A stretch of 64,000 nt of DNA from Cerina sp048266425 (GCA_048266425.1 JBLWZN010000002.1:62001-126000), one strand, 5' to 3'. Positions 52,779-62,172 are shown, counted from the first letter of the stretch. Numbers and translations: made by a program. Notes: a model not told the origin generated them from the letters alone.

Positions 52779-53207
52779 TTATGTGGAGTGAAAAATTGTT
52801 TTGATCTCCATTGTGGCAAATCTTCGGAACATTTCCATCACCCCGCAGTATTTTTCAATAGAAAGATCTACCGCCCTCTGTAATTTTGCCTCGTTTAGAT
52901 TGGCCCCGTAAAAGTGGTATTCTACAACAACACTGTCATAATACTTGGGATGTTCTTCGGTAAGATGGGCAATGGTATCTATCTGAAAATCATCGACATC
53001 CAATTTCATTTTTTTGATTAGCATGGCCACATCCAATCCGGAACAACCTGCCAAACCGGAAAGCATAAGTGCCTTAGGACGAAAGCCACTGCCTTCACCC
53101 CCGTCATCGGGGCTAGCATCGATTCTAAGCGTATGTCCGGAAGGATTAGTGCTCTCAAAAGCCATTTTGCCCAACCATTTGGTTGTTATATGATTTGTAT
53201 TTGCCAT
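52779..53207 (-). CDS. OsmC family peroxiredoxin-like protein
   Basis: 142 residues. OsmC/Ohr fold with the two redox cysteines in LSGLAGCSGLDVAMLIKKM and SIEKYCGVMEMFRR, and the substrate pocket strand SGHTLRIDASPDDGGEGSGFRPKALML. Such proteins reduce organic or fatty-acid hydroperoxides with lipoyl or thiol partners; the exact subgroup (YhfA-like or Ohr-like) is not clear. Cytoplasmic and single-gene. It lies upstream of the four-helix-bundle element on the same strand. Confidence 0.88.
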   Translation of the reverse strand: MANTNHITTKWLGKMAFESTNPSGHTLRIDASPDDGGEGSGFRPKALMLSGLAGCSGLDVAMLIKKMKLDVDDFQIDTIAHLTEEHPKYYDSVVVEYHFYGANLNEAKLQRAVDLSIEKYCGVMEMFRRFATMEIKTIFHST

Positions 53208-53413
53208 ACTTTCGTCTATTTAAGGTATATGGGTTGTGTTTTAAACTTTATGTTCGTAACCCAAAAATAAGGCAAAAGAAACAGTTTCCAGAACTTGATC
53301 CCTATAAATCAGAAATGAAATCGACTTGGTTTTATATTTTACCTACGGATTTTGTATCTTTAATAGGACTATAATTTTTGTATTCCCCAAGTACAGAATT
53401 TAAACCTAACAAG

Positions 53414-54004
53414 ATGCCAATTGTTTCCCCTATTGATGCCGATTTCGATCCGCAGACCCAAAAACTGGCGGAGTTTTTTAATGAAACCTTGGGCTTCTGT
53501 CCCAACTCTATTCTAACCATGCAACATCGGCCAAAGATTTCACAGGCATTTATCGCGCTCAATATGGAGGTGATGGAAAATCAAGGTAGGGTTACCTCAG
53601 CTTTAAAACGCATGATCGCCTGGGTGAGCAGCAATGCGAGTGGGTACCGTTATTGTCAGGCCCACGCCATACGGGCTGCGGAACGCTATGGTGCCGACCA
53701 AGAACAATTGGATCACATTTGGGAATTTCGCACCCATTCCTCATTTTCCAATGCGGAACGTGCTGCCTTGGAATTTGCCCTGGCCGCTTCACAAATACCC
53801 AATACCGTGGATGCCAAGATAAAAAAACTTCTCCTAAATTATTGGAACGATGGGGAGATTGTTGAAATGTTGGGCGTAATTTCACTTTTTGGATTCCTAA
53901 ACAGATGGAACGACTCAATGGGAACGACGTTGGAAGCCGGAGCCATTGAAAGCGGTGAGCATTACTTAAAACGATATGGCTGGGACAAGGGAAAACATGG
54001 TTGA
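53414..54004 (+). CDS. Carboxymuconolactone decarboxylase family protein (peroxidase-related type)
   Basis: 197 residues from the ATG at 53414; an earlier in-frame codon at 53378 adds 12 unlikely residues. All-helical AhpD-like protein: FFNETLGFCPNSILTMQHRPKI, then LKRMIAWVSSNASGYRYCQAHAIRAAERYG. The usual CxxC redox pair is reduced to a single Cys (GYRYCQAH), with Tyr in place of the first, so the AhpD disulfide cycle should not operate. The His of the motif is kept. Function is unknown; C-terminal EIVEMLGVISLFGFLNRWNDSMGTTLE is typical of the peroxidase-related subgroup. Confidence 0.82.
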   Translation: MPIVSPIDADFDPQTQKLAEFFNETLGFCPNSILTMQHRPKISQAFIALNMEVMENQGRVTSALKRMIAWVSSNASGYRYCQAHAIRAAERYGADQEQLDHIWEFRTHSSFSNAERAALEFALAASQIPNTVDAKIKKLLLNYWNDGEIVEMLGVISLFGFLNRWNDSMGTTLEAGAIESGEHYLKRYGWDKGKHG

Positions 54005-54131
54005 ACATAGTCTCAAGACGTTGGATATTAGACCATGGTCAGACCTTGACTTTCCTTGAAACTACCAAAAACGTTATTCCAAAGTACAATGTTGATGATT
54101 TATTGATTTATTGAACAACAACCAGCAACGA

Positions 54132-54803
54132 TTACTTCTTCCCTGCGACCACAATTACTATTTCGCCCTTTGGAGGTTTTTCAGTATAGTATTTTAGCAC
54201 CTCAGCCGCGGTTCCCCTCACCGTTTCCTCGTAGAGTTTGGTGAGTTCCCGGGATACTGAAAGTTGCCTGTCCGCCCCAAAATACTCCACAAATTGGGTC
54301 AAGGTCCTTATCAATTTGTGGGGGGATTCATAGAACACCAAAGTACGCGACTCTTCCGACAGCAATTGTAATCTGGTTTGCCTTCCCTTTTTTACTGGCA
54401 AAAATCCTTCAAACACGAACTTATCATTTGGCAAACCGCTGTTTACCAGTGCCGGCACAAAGGCCGTGGCCCCTGGCAAACATTCTACTTCTATTCCTTG
54501 CTCCACACAGGCGCGAGTCAATAAAAATCCTGGATCGGATATTGCCGGCGTGCCAGCGTCGGATATAAGGGCAATTGATTCACCGGATTGCAATCTTCGC
54601 ACAATTCCCTCAACGGTTTTGTGCTCATTGTGCATATGATGGCTTTGCATGGGAGTACCAATTGCATAGTGTTGCAAAAGCTTTCCGCTGGTCCTTGTAT
54701 CCTCGGCCAAAATAGAATCGACTTCCTTTAAAACCCTAATGGCCCTTAAAGTGATATCCTCTAAATTCCCTATTGGTGTGGGAACCAAGTATAATTTTCC
54801 CAT
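54132..54803 (-). CDS. rsmI: 16S rRNA (cytidine(1402)-2'-O)-methyltransferase
   Basis: 223 residues from the ATG at 54803 (MGKLYLVPTPIGNLEDITLRAI), the normal start; an ATG at 54821 would overlap the upstream gene by four bases. Motifs of the tetrapyrrole-methylase-like fold: LVPTPIGNL, ILAEDTRTSGKLL, ALISDAGTPAISDPGF, CLPGATAFVPALVNSG and LVFYESPHKL. It 2'-O-methylates C1402 in the ribosomal P site using S-adenosylmethionine. Directly downstream of the conserved hypothetical gene, with a 14-base gap. Confidence 0.94.
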   Translation of the reverse strand: MGKLYLVPTPIGNLEDITLRAIRVLKEVDSILAEDTRTSGKLLQHYAIGTPMQSHHMHNEHKTVEGIVRRLQSGESIALISDAGTPAISDPGFLLTRACVEQGIEVECLPGATAFVPALVNSGLPNDKFVFEGFLPVKKGRQTRLQLLSEESRTLVFYESPHKLIRTLTQFVEYFGADRQLSVSRELTKLYEETVRGTAAEVLKYYTEKPPKGEIVIVVAGKK

Positions 54804-54817
54804 TGAAAAGGTCCGAT

Positions 54818-55516
54818 TCAAGAAAACCTACGCTGAATCAAGGCCAAAAAACGTGCCTCATAGTCATCCTTGCCCTCCCAATTGTTGTAATCTGGCTTAA
54901 CCATATTCACAATAAACGCAACGGAACGTTCCTCGGTGTCAATCGTATTCAATTGTGAAATGACCCGATTATAGTCTTCCGTACTATTGCCAAAAAGATG
55001 TTTTACAAAAGCAAGCCTGTTGTTTAGATCAACCTTTATTTCCTTTGATGAAGCGTGCTTAATTGAATGAGGCCTTGTTTCGTTGGAGACCTTTTTTTCG
55101 AGGCCACCCAATCTTTCGGGCTCAAAGAGCTCCTTGTCCGTTTTGGAAAAGTTGGGTTGTGCCATAAACTCGGCCAGCGCTTCGTCCAAAACCTTATGGC
55201 CCGGCATTTCGGAAACCATATCCTTAATGGTATCTATTCCCGGAATTATTATATCCTCTTGATGAGGATTGCTTTCCGGTACCGAACTGTTTGCGTTCAG
55301 AACGGCATTGGCCATTTTTTCAAATTTTGCCGCCATCATATTTTTAGTGTCGTCCACTTCGATATCCTGTAATTTCTCTTCAATAAACTTTAGAACCGCC
55401 AGCCGTTCGTACAAACTTCTTGAAGCTTCGTACAAATCGGTTATTTCATGCAATCCCCTTGCAGTTATAATATCCGTGGACAAACGGACTAGCTCTTCCT
55501 TCAACTTTTTTTTCAT
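54818..55516 (-). CDS. Conserved flavobacterial hypothetical protein
   Basis: 232 residues, no signal peptide, predicted mostly helical. From memory the C-terminal block LNNRLAFVKHLFGNSTEDYNRVISQLNTIDTEERSVAFIVNMVKPDYNNWEGKDDYEARFLALIQRRF is conserved in many Flavobacteriaceae (written here only as key words: KHLFG, EDYNRV, NMVKPDY, YEARF). A less conserved acidic linker lies at about residues 75-150. It shares a transcript with rsmI. No function is known to me. Confidence 0.72.
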   Translation of the reverse strand: MKKKLKEELVRLSTDIITARGLHEITDLYEASRSLYERLAVLKFIEEKLQDIEVDDTKNMMAAKFEKMANAVLNANSSVPESNPHQEDIIIPGIDTIKDMVSEMPGHKVLDEALAEFMAQPNFSKTDKELFEPERLGGLEKKVSNETRPHSIKHASSKEIKVDLNNRLAFVKHLFGNSTEDYNRVISQLNTIDTEERSVAFIVNMVKPDYNNWEGKDDYEARFLALIQRRFS

Positions 55517-55786
55517 TTTCTATTTATTTTAAAAAAACCAAATGCATTCGTATACTATTTTAAATTAATCCCCGTACCTGCCCCCGTACAATTTATAGGA
55601 CCGGATTAAGGAAAGGCTTTAATTTGATTGTTGCCGCATGCCCTAATGGGGCAAGTATTGGAAATCGATTAATTAGTTTTTAAAACCTTTTCCGGTTTCG
55701 AAAACCAGAGGCCCATTTTTTTCATAATTTTATACCCCCTTATAAGAGGGAACGAAAAACAACTTACTTTCGTCTAAAATTACAAA

Positions 55787-56440
55787 ATGTTTCTCGAAAA
55801 TACTGTTAACCCTAAAGAACAATTCGGTTGGATAGAAGTTATCTGCGGATCCATGTTCTCCGGAAAGACCGAGGAACTTATTCGCAGGCTTAAACGTGCC
55901 CAGTTCGCAAAGCAAAAAGTGGAGATTTTTAAGCCTATTGTCGATACGCGTTATCACGAGGAAATGGTAGTGTCCCACGATGCCAATGAAATCCGTTCCA
56001 CCCCTGTTCCAGCCGCTGCAAATATACGACTTTTGGCCGATGGCTGCGATGTAGTCGGCATAGATGAGGCTCAATTTTTTGACGACGAAATCATTACCGT
56101 TTGCAACGACCTTGCCAACAAAGGGGTACGCGTGGTAGTGGCCGGACTGGATATGGATTTTAAGGGAAATCCTTTTGGACCCATGCCCGCCTTGATGGCA
56201 ACGGCCGAATATGTCACCAAGGTCCACGCCATATGTACCCGTACCGGAAACTTGGCCAACTATAGTTTCAGAAAATCAAATAATGAAAAGTTGGTGCTAT
56301 TGGGTGAGGTCGAGGAATACGAACCCTTGAGCCGCGGTGCCTTTTACAAGGCTATGCTCCGTGAAAAAATTAATCAAATAGAGGTAAAGGGACCCGAAAT
56401 ATTGGACAATAAAAATGATTTGAATGCCAAAAGCAACTGA
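55787..56440 (+). CDS. tdk: Thymidine kinase (type II)
   Basis: 217 residues. P-loop GSMFSGKTEELIRRL, VGIDEAQFF (catalytic Glu), VVVAGLDMDFKGNPFGPMP and lasso-region YSFRKSNNEKLVLLG. Three of the four zinc-ligand cysteines usual for the family are missing: the first pair reads CTRT and the C-terminal pair is replaced in YEPLSRGAFYK, so the structural zinc is probably absent. It phosphorylates thymidine for salvage. Its 3' end overlaps alr by 17 bases. Confidence 0.92.
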   Translation: MFLENTVNPKEQFGWIEVICGSMFSGKTEELIRRLKRAQFAKQKVEIFKPIVDTRYHEEMVVSHDANEIRSTPVPAAANIRLLADGCDVVGIDEAQFFDDEIITVCNDLANKGVRVVVAGLDMDFKGNPFGPMPALMATAEYVTKVHAICTRTGNLANYSFRKSNNEKLVLLGEVEEYEPLSRGAFYKAMLREKINQIEVKGPEILDNKNDLNAKSN

Positions 56441-57533
56441 AACGGTTCTGGAGATCAATTTGGATTCCCTTGCCCATAATTACAGGTTTTTACGATCAAA
56501 ATTGAATCCTTCCACTAAATTTATGGCAGTCGTAAAGGCATTTGCCTATGGGAGCGAGGCCATCCCGATAGCCAAAAAACTTGAAAGTTTGGGAGTAGAT
56601 TACTTCGCCGTAGCCTATGCCAATGAAGGTGTCGTCCTGCGCAATGAGGGAATAAAATCCCCGATTTTGGTCCTTCATCCATTAGCTACCAACTTTGAAT
56701 CTATAATCGATTTTGGTTTAGAACCTAGTATTTACTCGGTTAAAATACTAAAGGAATTTCTAAAGGCGGCTTCAGGGAAAAAACAAAGGGATTATCCCAT
56801 ACATTTAAAATTCAACACCGGACTAAACCGGTTGGGTTTTGGGGAGACGGACTTCAACCTTGTCCCAGAACTATTATTGAATACGACTGTGGTTTCGGTA
56901 GTTTCCATTTTTTCGCATTTGGCGGCCTCGGAAGACAAGTCCGAACGTGTTTTTACCCTGGATCAAATCGCCGCTTTTGAAAGAATTGCCCTTAAATTTG
57001 AAAACAAATTGGGATATACACCAATGATGCATATTTTGAACACTTCGGGCATCTTTAATTATCCCGAGGCGCAGTTTAATATGGTCCGAAGTGGTATAGG
57101 ATTGTACGGTTACGGCAACGAACCCAAGTTAGATGCCCACCTGAAACCAATCTCCACCTTAAAGACCATTATTTCCCAAATCCATCATATTGGGGCACAA
57201 GAAAGCGTTGGATATAACCGGGCCTATCTGTCCGATAAGCCAAGGGTGACCGCAACACTTCCGCTGGGCCACGCCGATGGAATTGGCAGGCAATACGGCA
57301 AAGGAAGGACCTATGTGTCCATTCACGGACAAAAGGCTCCAATAATTGGCAACGTCTGTATGGATATGATTATGGTCGATGTTACGGGAATCGATTGCCA
57401 AGAAGGGGATGAAGTGATTGTTTTTGGACATCATCCCACTGCAGAGGAATTTGCATCTACCGCTCAGACCATTTCTTATGAGCTGCTTACCGCCATATCC
57501 CAAAGGGTTAAAAGGGAAATTATTTCGAAATAG
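56424..57533 (+). CDS. alr: Alanine racemase
   Basis: 369 residues. PLP lysine in MAVVKAFAYGSEAIPIAKKL (family consensus VKANAYGHG, with Phe replacing Asn here), catalytic Tyr in SVGYNRAYLSDK and C-terminal IGNVCMDMIMVDVTG and EVIVFG. It interconverts L- and D-alanine to supply peptidoglycan D-alanine. The start overlaps tdk by 17 bases, so the two are co-translated. The alternative MurF-fused form common in Bacteroidota is not present here. Confidence 0.94.
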   Translation: MPKATETVLEINLDSLAHNYRFLRSKLNPSTKFMAVVKAFAYGSEAIPIAKKLESLGVDYFAVAYANEGVVLRNEGIKSPILVLHPLATNFESIIDFGLEPSIYSVKILKEFLKAASGKKQRDYPIHLKFNTGLNRLGFGETDFNLVPELLLNTTVVSVVSIFSHLAASEDKSERVFTLDQIAAFERIALKFENKLGYTPMMHILNTSGIFNYPEAQFNMVRSGIGLYGYGNEPKLDAHLKPISTLKTIISQIHHIGAQESVGYNRAYLSDKPRVTATLPLGHADGIGRQYGKGRTYVSIHGQKAPIIGNVCMDMIMVDVTGIDCQEGDEVIVFGHHPTAEEFASTAQTISYELLTAISQRVKREIISK

Positions 57534-57670
57534 AATTCCTCACCAAGTTTTGGAAAAAATCGAATTGTATTGTTTAAAATGGCATTTTGTCAAGTAATTT
57601 ATTTTTTTGACTATCTTTCGGTTGAAAAAATTATTGAATTCAATCATTAATCCATTAAAACAATAATCCT

Positions 57671-58072
57671 ATGCTAAAAGAATTCAGGAACTTTATAATG
57701 ACGGGTAATGTCATAGATTTGGCCGTCGCCGTACTGTTGGCAGGAGCCGTAGGCCTAGTGGTCAACGGGTTTGTAAACGACATTATGATGCCCATTGTTG
57801 GGTTTTTTACGGGAGGTGTCGATTTTTCCGATATGCAGATCGTTCTTTCCAAGGCGGTCGTAGCTGCGGACGGTACCGTTACCACACCGGAAAGTGCCAT
57901 CCGTTACGGGGCATGGATCAACAGTATCATAAATTTAATTATTGTAGGGTTTGTTCTGTTTATGATAGTAAAATCCTATAACAAAGTTCGTAAACCAGAA
58001 CCGCCACCAGCTCCCAAGGGCCCTACCCAAGAAGAACTCTTGGCCCAGATTCGTGATTTACTGAAAAAATAG
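57671..58072 (+). CDS. mscL: Large-conductance mechanosensitive channel
   Basis: 133 residues. MscL start MLKEFRNFIMTGNVIDLAVAVLLAGAVGLVVNGFVNDIMMPIVGFF includes the amphipathic N-terminal helix and first transmembrane segment; the second segment is SIINLIIVGFVLFMIVKSYN, and the C-terminal helix is EELLAQIRDLLKK. It forms a pentameric inner-membrane channel that opens under membrane tension to release solutes on hypo-osmotic shock. The gene stands alone and has a terminator 44 bases after the stop. Confidence 0.96.
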   Translation: MLKEFRNFIMTGNVIDLAVAVLLAGAVGLVVNGFVNDIMMPIVGFFTGGVDFSDMQIVLSKAVVAADGTVTTPESAIRYGAWINSIINLIIVGFVLFMIVKSYNKVRKPEPPPAPKGPTQEELLAQIRDLLKK

Positions 58073-58115
58073 TGCTTTTGATAGCCATAGCCGCTACACC
58101 TATATTCTAACCCAA

Positions 58116-58140
58116 AACCCATCATTTAAAGTGATGGGTT
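58116..58140 (+). terminator. Terminator after mscL
   Basis: AACCCATCA (58116-58124) pairs with TGATGGGTT (58132-58140) around TTTAAAG and is followed by T to 58145. Confidence 0.88.
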
Positions 58141-58231
58141 TTTTTCTGGTAACCCATTGTCCCGAAATATGATCATAAAATGTTTCAAATTAAACATTTT
58201 GTTATATTTTGATAAAACTTGTTGGTTATAC

Positions 58232-58261
58232 TTGTCAAGCATTGAATATTGAATATCTTTG
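58232..58261 (+). promoter_or_regulatory. Flavobacterial promoter for asd
   Basis: TTG at 58232-58234, exactly 19 bases, then TATCTTTG at 58254-58261, a full match to TTG-N19-TAnnTTTG. The in-frame TTG at 58259 lies inside the -7 element and so cannot be the translation start; the ATG at 58292 is. Confidence 0.8.
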
Positions 58262-58291
58262 CGCCCTAATTTAATTACTAAATCTATTCGC

Positions 58292-59281
58292 ATGAAAGTA
58301 GCAGTAGTGGGCGCCACAGGGATGGTTGGCGAGGTTATGCTAAAAGTATTGGCAGAACGTAATTTCCCTATTTCAGAATTGTTATTGGTAGCTTCAGAGC
58401 GCTCCGTTGGTAAAAAGATGCCCTTTCAGGGAAAAGAATATACCGTAATAGGCTTGGCCGATGCAGTCGCTGCCAAACCAGATATTGCCATTTTTTCCGC
58501 AGGAGGCGATACCTCCTTGGAGTGGGCCCCAAAATTCGCGGCCGCGGGCACAACCGTAGTGGACAACTCTTCGGCCTGGCGTATGGATCCTTCCAAAAAA
58601 CTTGTGGTCCCAGAAATTAATGCCAAGGAATTGACAAAAGCCGATAAGATAATTGCAAATCCCAACTGTTCCACCATACAATTGGTAATGGTATTGGCGC
58701 CCTTGCACGAAAAATATAAAATGAAACGGGTGGTAGTCTCTACCTATCAATCGGTTTCTGGAACTGGACTAAAAGCAGTAAAGCAGTTGGAAAACGAGAT
58801 AGCCGGCATAAAGGGCGAAATGGCCTATCCCTACCCCATCAACAGGAATGCACTGCCGCACTGCGACGTGTTCCTGGAAAATGGCTACACCAAGGAAGAA
58901 ATGAAATTGGCCAAGGAGCCCCTAAAAATATTAGGTGACGATTCTTTCTCCATTACGGCAACCGCAGTCCGTATCCCTACGGCAGGTGGACATTCCGAGT
59001 CCGTAAACGTTGAATTTGCAAACGATTTTGACCTGACGGAGGTACGCCAAATTCTCAATGCAACTCCCGGTGTAACGGTACAGGACAATACGGATACCAA
59101 CACATACCCTATGCCCATCTATGCCCATGATAAGGACGATGTTTTTGTGGGACGTATCCGTAGGGACGAGAGCAGGCCCAATACAATGAACCTATGGATC
59201 GTTGCGGACAATTTAAGAAAAGGTGCCGCGACGAATGCCGTTCAAATTGGGGAATACCTTATTAAGGAAGGACTTATCTAA
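58292..59281 (+). CDS. asd: Aspartate-semialdehyde dehydrogenase
   Basis: 330 residues from the ATG at 58292. NADP-binding GATGMVGEVML at the start, catalytic Cys in IIANPNCSTIQLVM, substrate-binding RVPTAGGHSESVNVEF-type segment (here VRIPTAGGHSESVNVE) with His, and VGRIRRDES near the end. It reduces aspartyl phosphate to aspartate semialdehyde, on the way to lysine, diaminopimelate, threonine and methionine. Start choice is supported by the promoter just upstream. Monocistronic, with a terminator 30 bases after the stop. Confidence 0.96.
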   Translation: MKVAVVGATGMVGEVMLKVLAERNFPISELLLVASERSVGKKMPFQGKEYTVIGLADAVAAKPDIAIFSAGGDTSLEWAPKFAAAGTTVVDNSSAWRMDPSKKLVVPEINAKELTKADKIIANPNCSTIQLVMVLAPLHEKYKMKRVVVSTYQSVSGTGLKAVKQLENEIAGIKGEMAYPYPINRNALPHCDVFLENGYTKEEMKLAKEPLKILGDDSFSITATAVRIPTAGGHSESVNVEFANDFDLTEVRQILNATPGVTVQDNTDTNTYPMPIYAHDKDDVFVGRIRRDESRPNTMNLWIVADNLRKGAATNAVQIGEYLIKEGLI

Positions 59282-59310
59282 AGGCATTCCAAAACTCCTA
59301 CTAAAAACAT

Positions 59311-59340
59311 AACCTTTGGAAATTTATCCTTCCAAAGGTT
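59311..59340 (+). terminator. Terminator after asd
   Basis: AACCTTTGGA (59311-59320) pairs perfectly with TCCAAAGGTT (59331-59340) around a 10-base loop, followed by T to 59345. Confidence 0.9.
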
Positions 59341-59388
59341 TTTTTGTGGTTTTTATGGTATATTTCATTATCATAAATTCGCGCTCAA

Positions 59389-61533
59389 ATGAAAAAGAAA
59401 ATTTTAATTGCAATAATGGCTTTACTGTTAGCCGCCTGCGAATCGACCTCTAAAAAAACATCAATTTCCGTGACCTACCCCAACACCAAAAAAGTGGACA
59501 TCGTAGATAATTATTTTGGCACCCCTATAAAAGACCCATACCGCTGGCTGGAAGATGATAGAAGTCCGGAGACAGAAGCTTGGGTGCAAACCGAAAATAG
59601 GCTCACTTTCGATTACTTGGAAAAAATCCCCTATCGCACTGCCCTCAAAAATCGGTTAAAAGCACTGTGGAACTATGAAAAATTAAGCGCTCCGTTTAAA
59701 GAAGGGGATTATACCTATTTCTATCAAAATAACGGACTCCAAAACCAGTATGTTATCTATCGGACCAAAGACGGTGGCCAACCCGAACTCTTCCTTGACC
59801 CCAATACTTTTTCCGAGGACGGCACCACCTCCCTCTCCAGTATCTCCTTTACCAAGGACGGATCTTTGGCGGCCTACTCCATATCCGAAGGGGGCAGCGA
59901 TTGGCGCAAGGTCATCACCATCAATGCAGTAAACCGTGAAGTTCTGGAAGATACTTTGGTCGACGTTAAATTTAGTGGTGTCTCCTGGAAAAATAATGAA
60001 GGGTTTTATTATTCCAGCTATGAGAAGCCAAAAGGAAGCGAGCTTTCTGCCAAAACGGATCAACATAGATTATTCTATCACAAATTGGGCACACCCCAAA
60101 AAGAGGATGTCCTGATTTTTGGGGGATCGGAGGCTGAAAAGAACAGGTATGTAAACGGTTCAGTGACGGAGGACCAAAACTATTTGGTCATAACCGCCGC
60201 CAATTCCACTACCGGGAATAAACTTTATATAAAAGATCTTTCCAAACCAGACTCCCGATTAATCACCATTCAGGACAATTACGAATCCGATTCCGACATT
60301 CTTGAAAATAAAGGATCCCAACTATACATCCTCACCAATTACAAATCCCCTAACAAAAGGTTGGTGAAGGTAGACGTAATGGACCCTACCCAGGAAAATT
60401 GGGAAGATTTTATTCCAGAGACCGAAAACGTACTCGGCATCCAAACCGGTGGAGGCTATTTTTTTGCCGAATATATGGTGGATGCGCTCTCCAAGGTAAT
60501 GCAGTACGATTATGACGGCAAGAAAATGAGGGACATAGAACTGCCTGGAATAGGAAGTGCCGGGGGTTTTAAAGGAAAAAAGACAGATACTGCACTATAC
60601 TATTCCTTTACCAACTACAACACCCCTTCCACGATATATAAATTGGATCCCCATTCGGGAATTTCAGAAATATACTGGAAACCCAAAATCGATTTTGAGC
60701 CAAATGATTATGAATCCAAACAGGTCTTTTATGCGTCCAAGGACGGCGCCAAAATTCCTATGATCATCACCTATAAAAAAGGAATGGAACCCACGGGTAA
60801 AAATCCTACCATACTTTATGGATATGGTGGATTCAACATCAGCCTTACCCCTTCCTTTAGTATTACCAATGCCATTTGGCTGGAACTGGGTGGCATTTAT
60901 GCCGTTCCAAATCTTCGGGGAGGCGGGGAATATGGCCAAAAATGGCACGATGCAGGTATTAAAATGAAAAAACAGAACGTTTTTGACGATTTCATTGCAG
61001 CGGCCGAATATCTTATAGAAAACAAATACACCTCATCCGATTATTTGGCCATTAGGGGGGGATCTAACGGAGGGTTATTGGTGGGAGCTACCATGACCCA
61101 ACGCCCGCATCTTATGAAAGTGGCACTACCGGCAGTTGGAGTTTTGGATATGCTGCGCTACCACACGTTTACCGCTGGGGCCGGCTGGGATTACGACTAT
61201 GGCACTTCGGAGGATAGCAAGGAAATGTTCGAATATCTAAAGGCCTATTCCCCGGTACACAATGTGAAGCAAGGCGAGGAATACCCCGCAACACTGATTA
61301 CGACGGGCGACCACGACGACAGGGTGGTGCCGGCCCACAGTTTTAAATTTGCTGCGGAATTACAGGAAAAACAAAAGGGGAGCAATCCGATACTTATTCG
61401 TATAGAGACCAATGCGGGCCATGGAGCCGGCACCCCGGTAACCAAAACCATAGAGCAATATGCGGATATTTTTGCATTTACCCTGTATAATATGGGGTTC
61501 GAGGAATTGCCCAATACAGGAAATTCAGAATAG
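59389..61533 (+). CDS. Prolyl oligopeptidase family lipoprotein (S9A)
   Basis: 714 residues with lipoprotein signal MKKKILIAIMALLLAAC. N-terminal propeller entry DPYRWLEDDRSPETEAWVQTENRLTFDYLEKI is a signature of S9A enzymes. Catalytic triad: Ser in IRGGSNGGLLVG, Asp in TTGDHDDRVVPAHSFKFAAEL and His in IETNAGHGAGTPVTKTIEQ. It cleaves peptides after proline, at up to about 30 residues, in the periplasm or on the cell surface. Length is as expected. A weak -7-like TAAATTCG lies at 59374-59381. Monocistronic. Confidence 0.94.
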   Translation: MKKKILIAIMALLLAACESTSKKTSISVTYPNTKKVDIVDNYFGTPIKDPYRWLEDDRSPETEAWVQTENRLTFDYLEKIPYRTALKNRLKALWNYEKLSAPFKEGDYTYFYQNNGLQNQYVIYRTKDGGQPELFLDPNTFSEDGTTSLSSISFTKDGSLAAYSISEGGSDWRKVITINAVNREVLEDTLVDVKFSGVSWKNNEGFYYSSYEKPKGSELSAKTDQHRLFYHKLGTPQKEDVLIFGGSEAEKNRYVNGSVTEDQNYLVITAANSTTGNKLYIKDLSKPDSRLITIQDNYESDSDILENKGSQLYILTNYKSPNKRLVKVDVMDPTQENWEDFIPETENVLGIQTGGGYFFAEYMVDALSKVMQYDYDGKKMRDIELPGIGSAGGFKGKKTDTALYYSFTNYNTPSTIYKLDPHSGISEIYWKPKIDFEPNDYESKQVFYASKDGAKIPMIITYKKGMEPTGKNPTILYGYGGFNISLTPSFSITNAIWLELGGIYAVPNLRGGGEYGQKWHDAGIKMKKQNVFDDFIAAAEYLIENKYTSSDYLAIRGGSNGGLLVGATMTQRPHLMKVALPAVGVLDMLRYHTFTAGAGWDYDYGTSEDSKEMFEYLKAYSPVHNVKQGEEYPATLITTGDHDDRVVPAHSFKFAAELQEKQKGSNPILIRIETNAGHGAGTPVTKTIEQYADIFAFTLYNMGFEELPNTGNSE

Positions 61534-61599
61534 CGTTCAAATAATTTAATATCCATCCCATCGCAAAAAGGAAGCGGTCGGGAAGTTTCAGGACCAAAA

Positions 61600-61636
61600 A
61601 AATGGGATTCCAAAGCCAATCTTCGAAATCCCATTT
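61600..61636 (-). terminator. Terminator after the FKBP gene
   Basis: AAATGGGATT (61600-61609) pairs with AATCCCATTT (61627-61636). On the minus strand the hairpin runs into a U-tract (A at 61595-61602 on the plus strand), 28 bases after the FKBP stop. Confidence 0.8.
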
Positions 61637-61663
61637 AATGAACAGGTTTAATATTCCTAAACC

Positions 61664-62095
61664 CTATACTATTTCAACCACTTCAAGATCAAAAATCAGG
61701 TCTTTCCCTGCCAATGGGTGGTTTCCGTCAACAACGATTGATTCATCCTTAACCTCGGTAACTACCAAGTTGATTTCCTGTCCGTTTTGGTCTTGGGAAA
61801 CAAGGCCCATCCCAACTTCAGGTTTAATTTCAGCGGGCAGTTGGTTCTTTTGAACCTCCTGTATCAATTCTTTCCTAGGTTCGCCATAGGCTTCGGAAAA
61901 TGGAATGTTAATCGTCTTCTTCTCATTGACCTTCATATTGACCAATCCTTTTTCAAAGCCGGGGATCAATTGACCCTGTCCCATGGTAAATTCAATAGGC
62001 TCGCCTCTTTCAATAGAACTGTCGAAAACCTGTCCGTCCGTTAACTTTCCCGTGTAATGTACTTTTAATGTGCTGTCTTCCTTTACTAAACTCAT
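61664..62095 (-). CDS. FKBP-type peptidyl-prolyl isomerase (SlyD-like)
   Basis: 143 residues. FKBP core VHYTGKLTDGQVFDSSIERGEPIEFTMGQGQLIPGFEKGLVNMKVNEKKTINIPFSEAYGEP with the IF-domain insert (RKELIQEVQKNQLPAEIKPEVGMGLV) of SlyD-like proteins and the closing NHPLAGKDLIFDLEVVEI. (Written as overlapping fragments: VHYTGKLTDG, QLIPGFEKGL, NHPLAGKDL.) It isomerises proline bonds and acts as a folding chaperone. No signal peptide, so cytoplasmic. The His-rich metal tail of E. coli SlyD is absent. Own promoter and terminator. Confidence 0.93.
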   Translation of the reverse strand: MSLVKEDSTLKVHYTGKLTDGQVFDSSIERGEPIEFTMGQGQLIPGFEKGLVNMKVNEKKTINIPFSEAYGEPRKELIQEVQKNQLPAEIKPEVGMGLVSQDQNGQEINLVVTEVKDESIVVDGNHPLAGKDLIFDLEVVEIV

Positions 62096-62142
62096 AAAAT
62101 GATATTTCGATTAAAAATTTACAATTAATTTTATCTAAGGCA

Positions 62143-62172
62143 CGAAAGTACAGTTATATGAGGCAGTGCCAA
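62143..62172 (-). promoter_or_regulatory. Flavobacterial promoter for the FKBP gene
   Basis: On the minus strand: TTG (complement of 62170-62172), exactly 19 bases, then TACTTTCG (complement of 62143-62150), matching TTG-N19-TAnnTTYG. It lies about 48 bases before the start codon. Confidence 0.7.

Noticed and set aside
58259..58291. TTG at 58259 as start of asd
   Set aside because: It lies inside the -7 promoter element; the ATG at 58292 gives the normal N-terminus.
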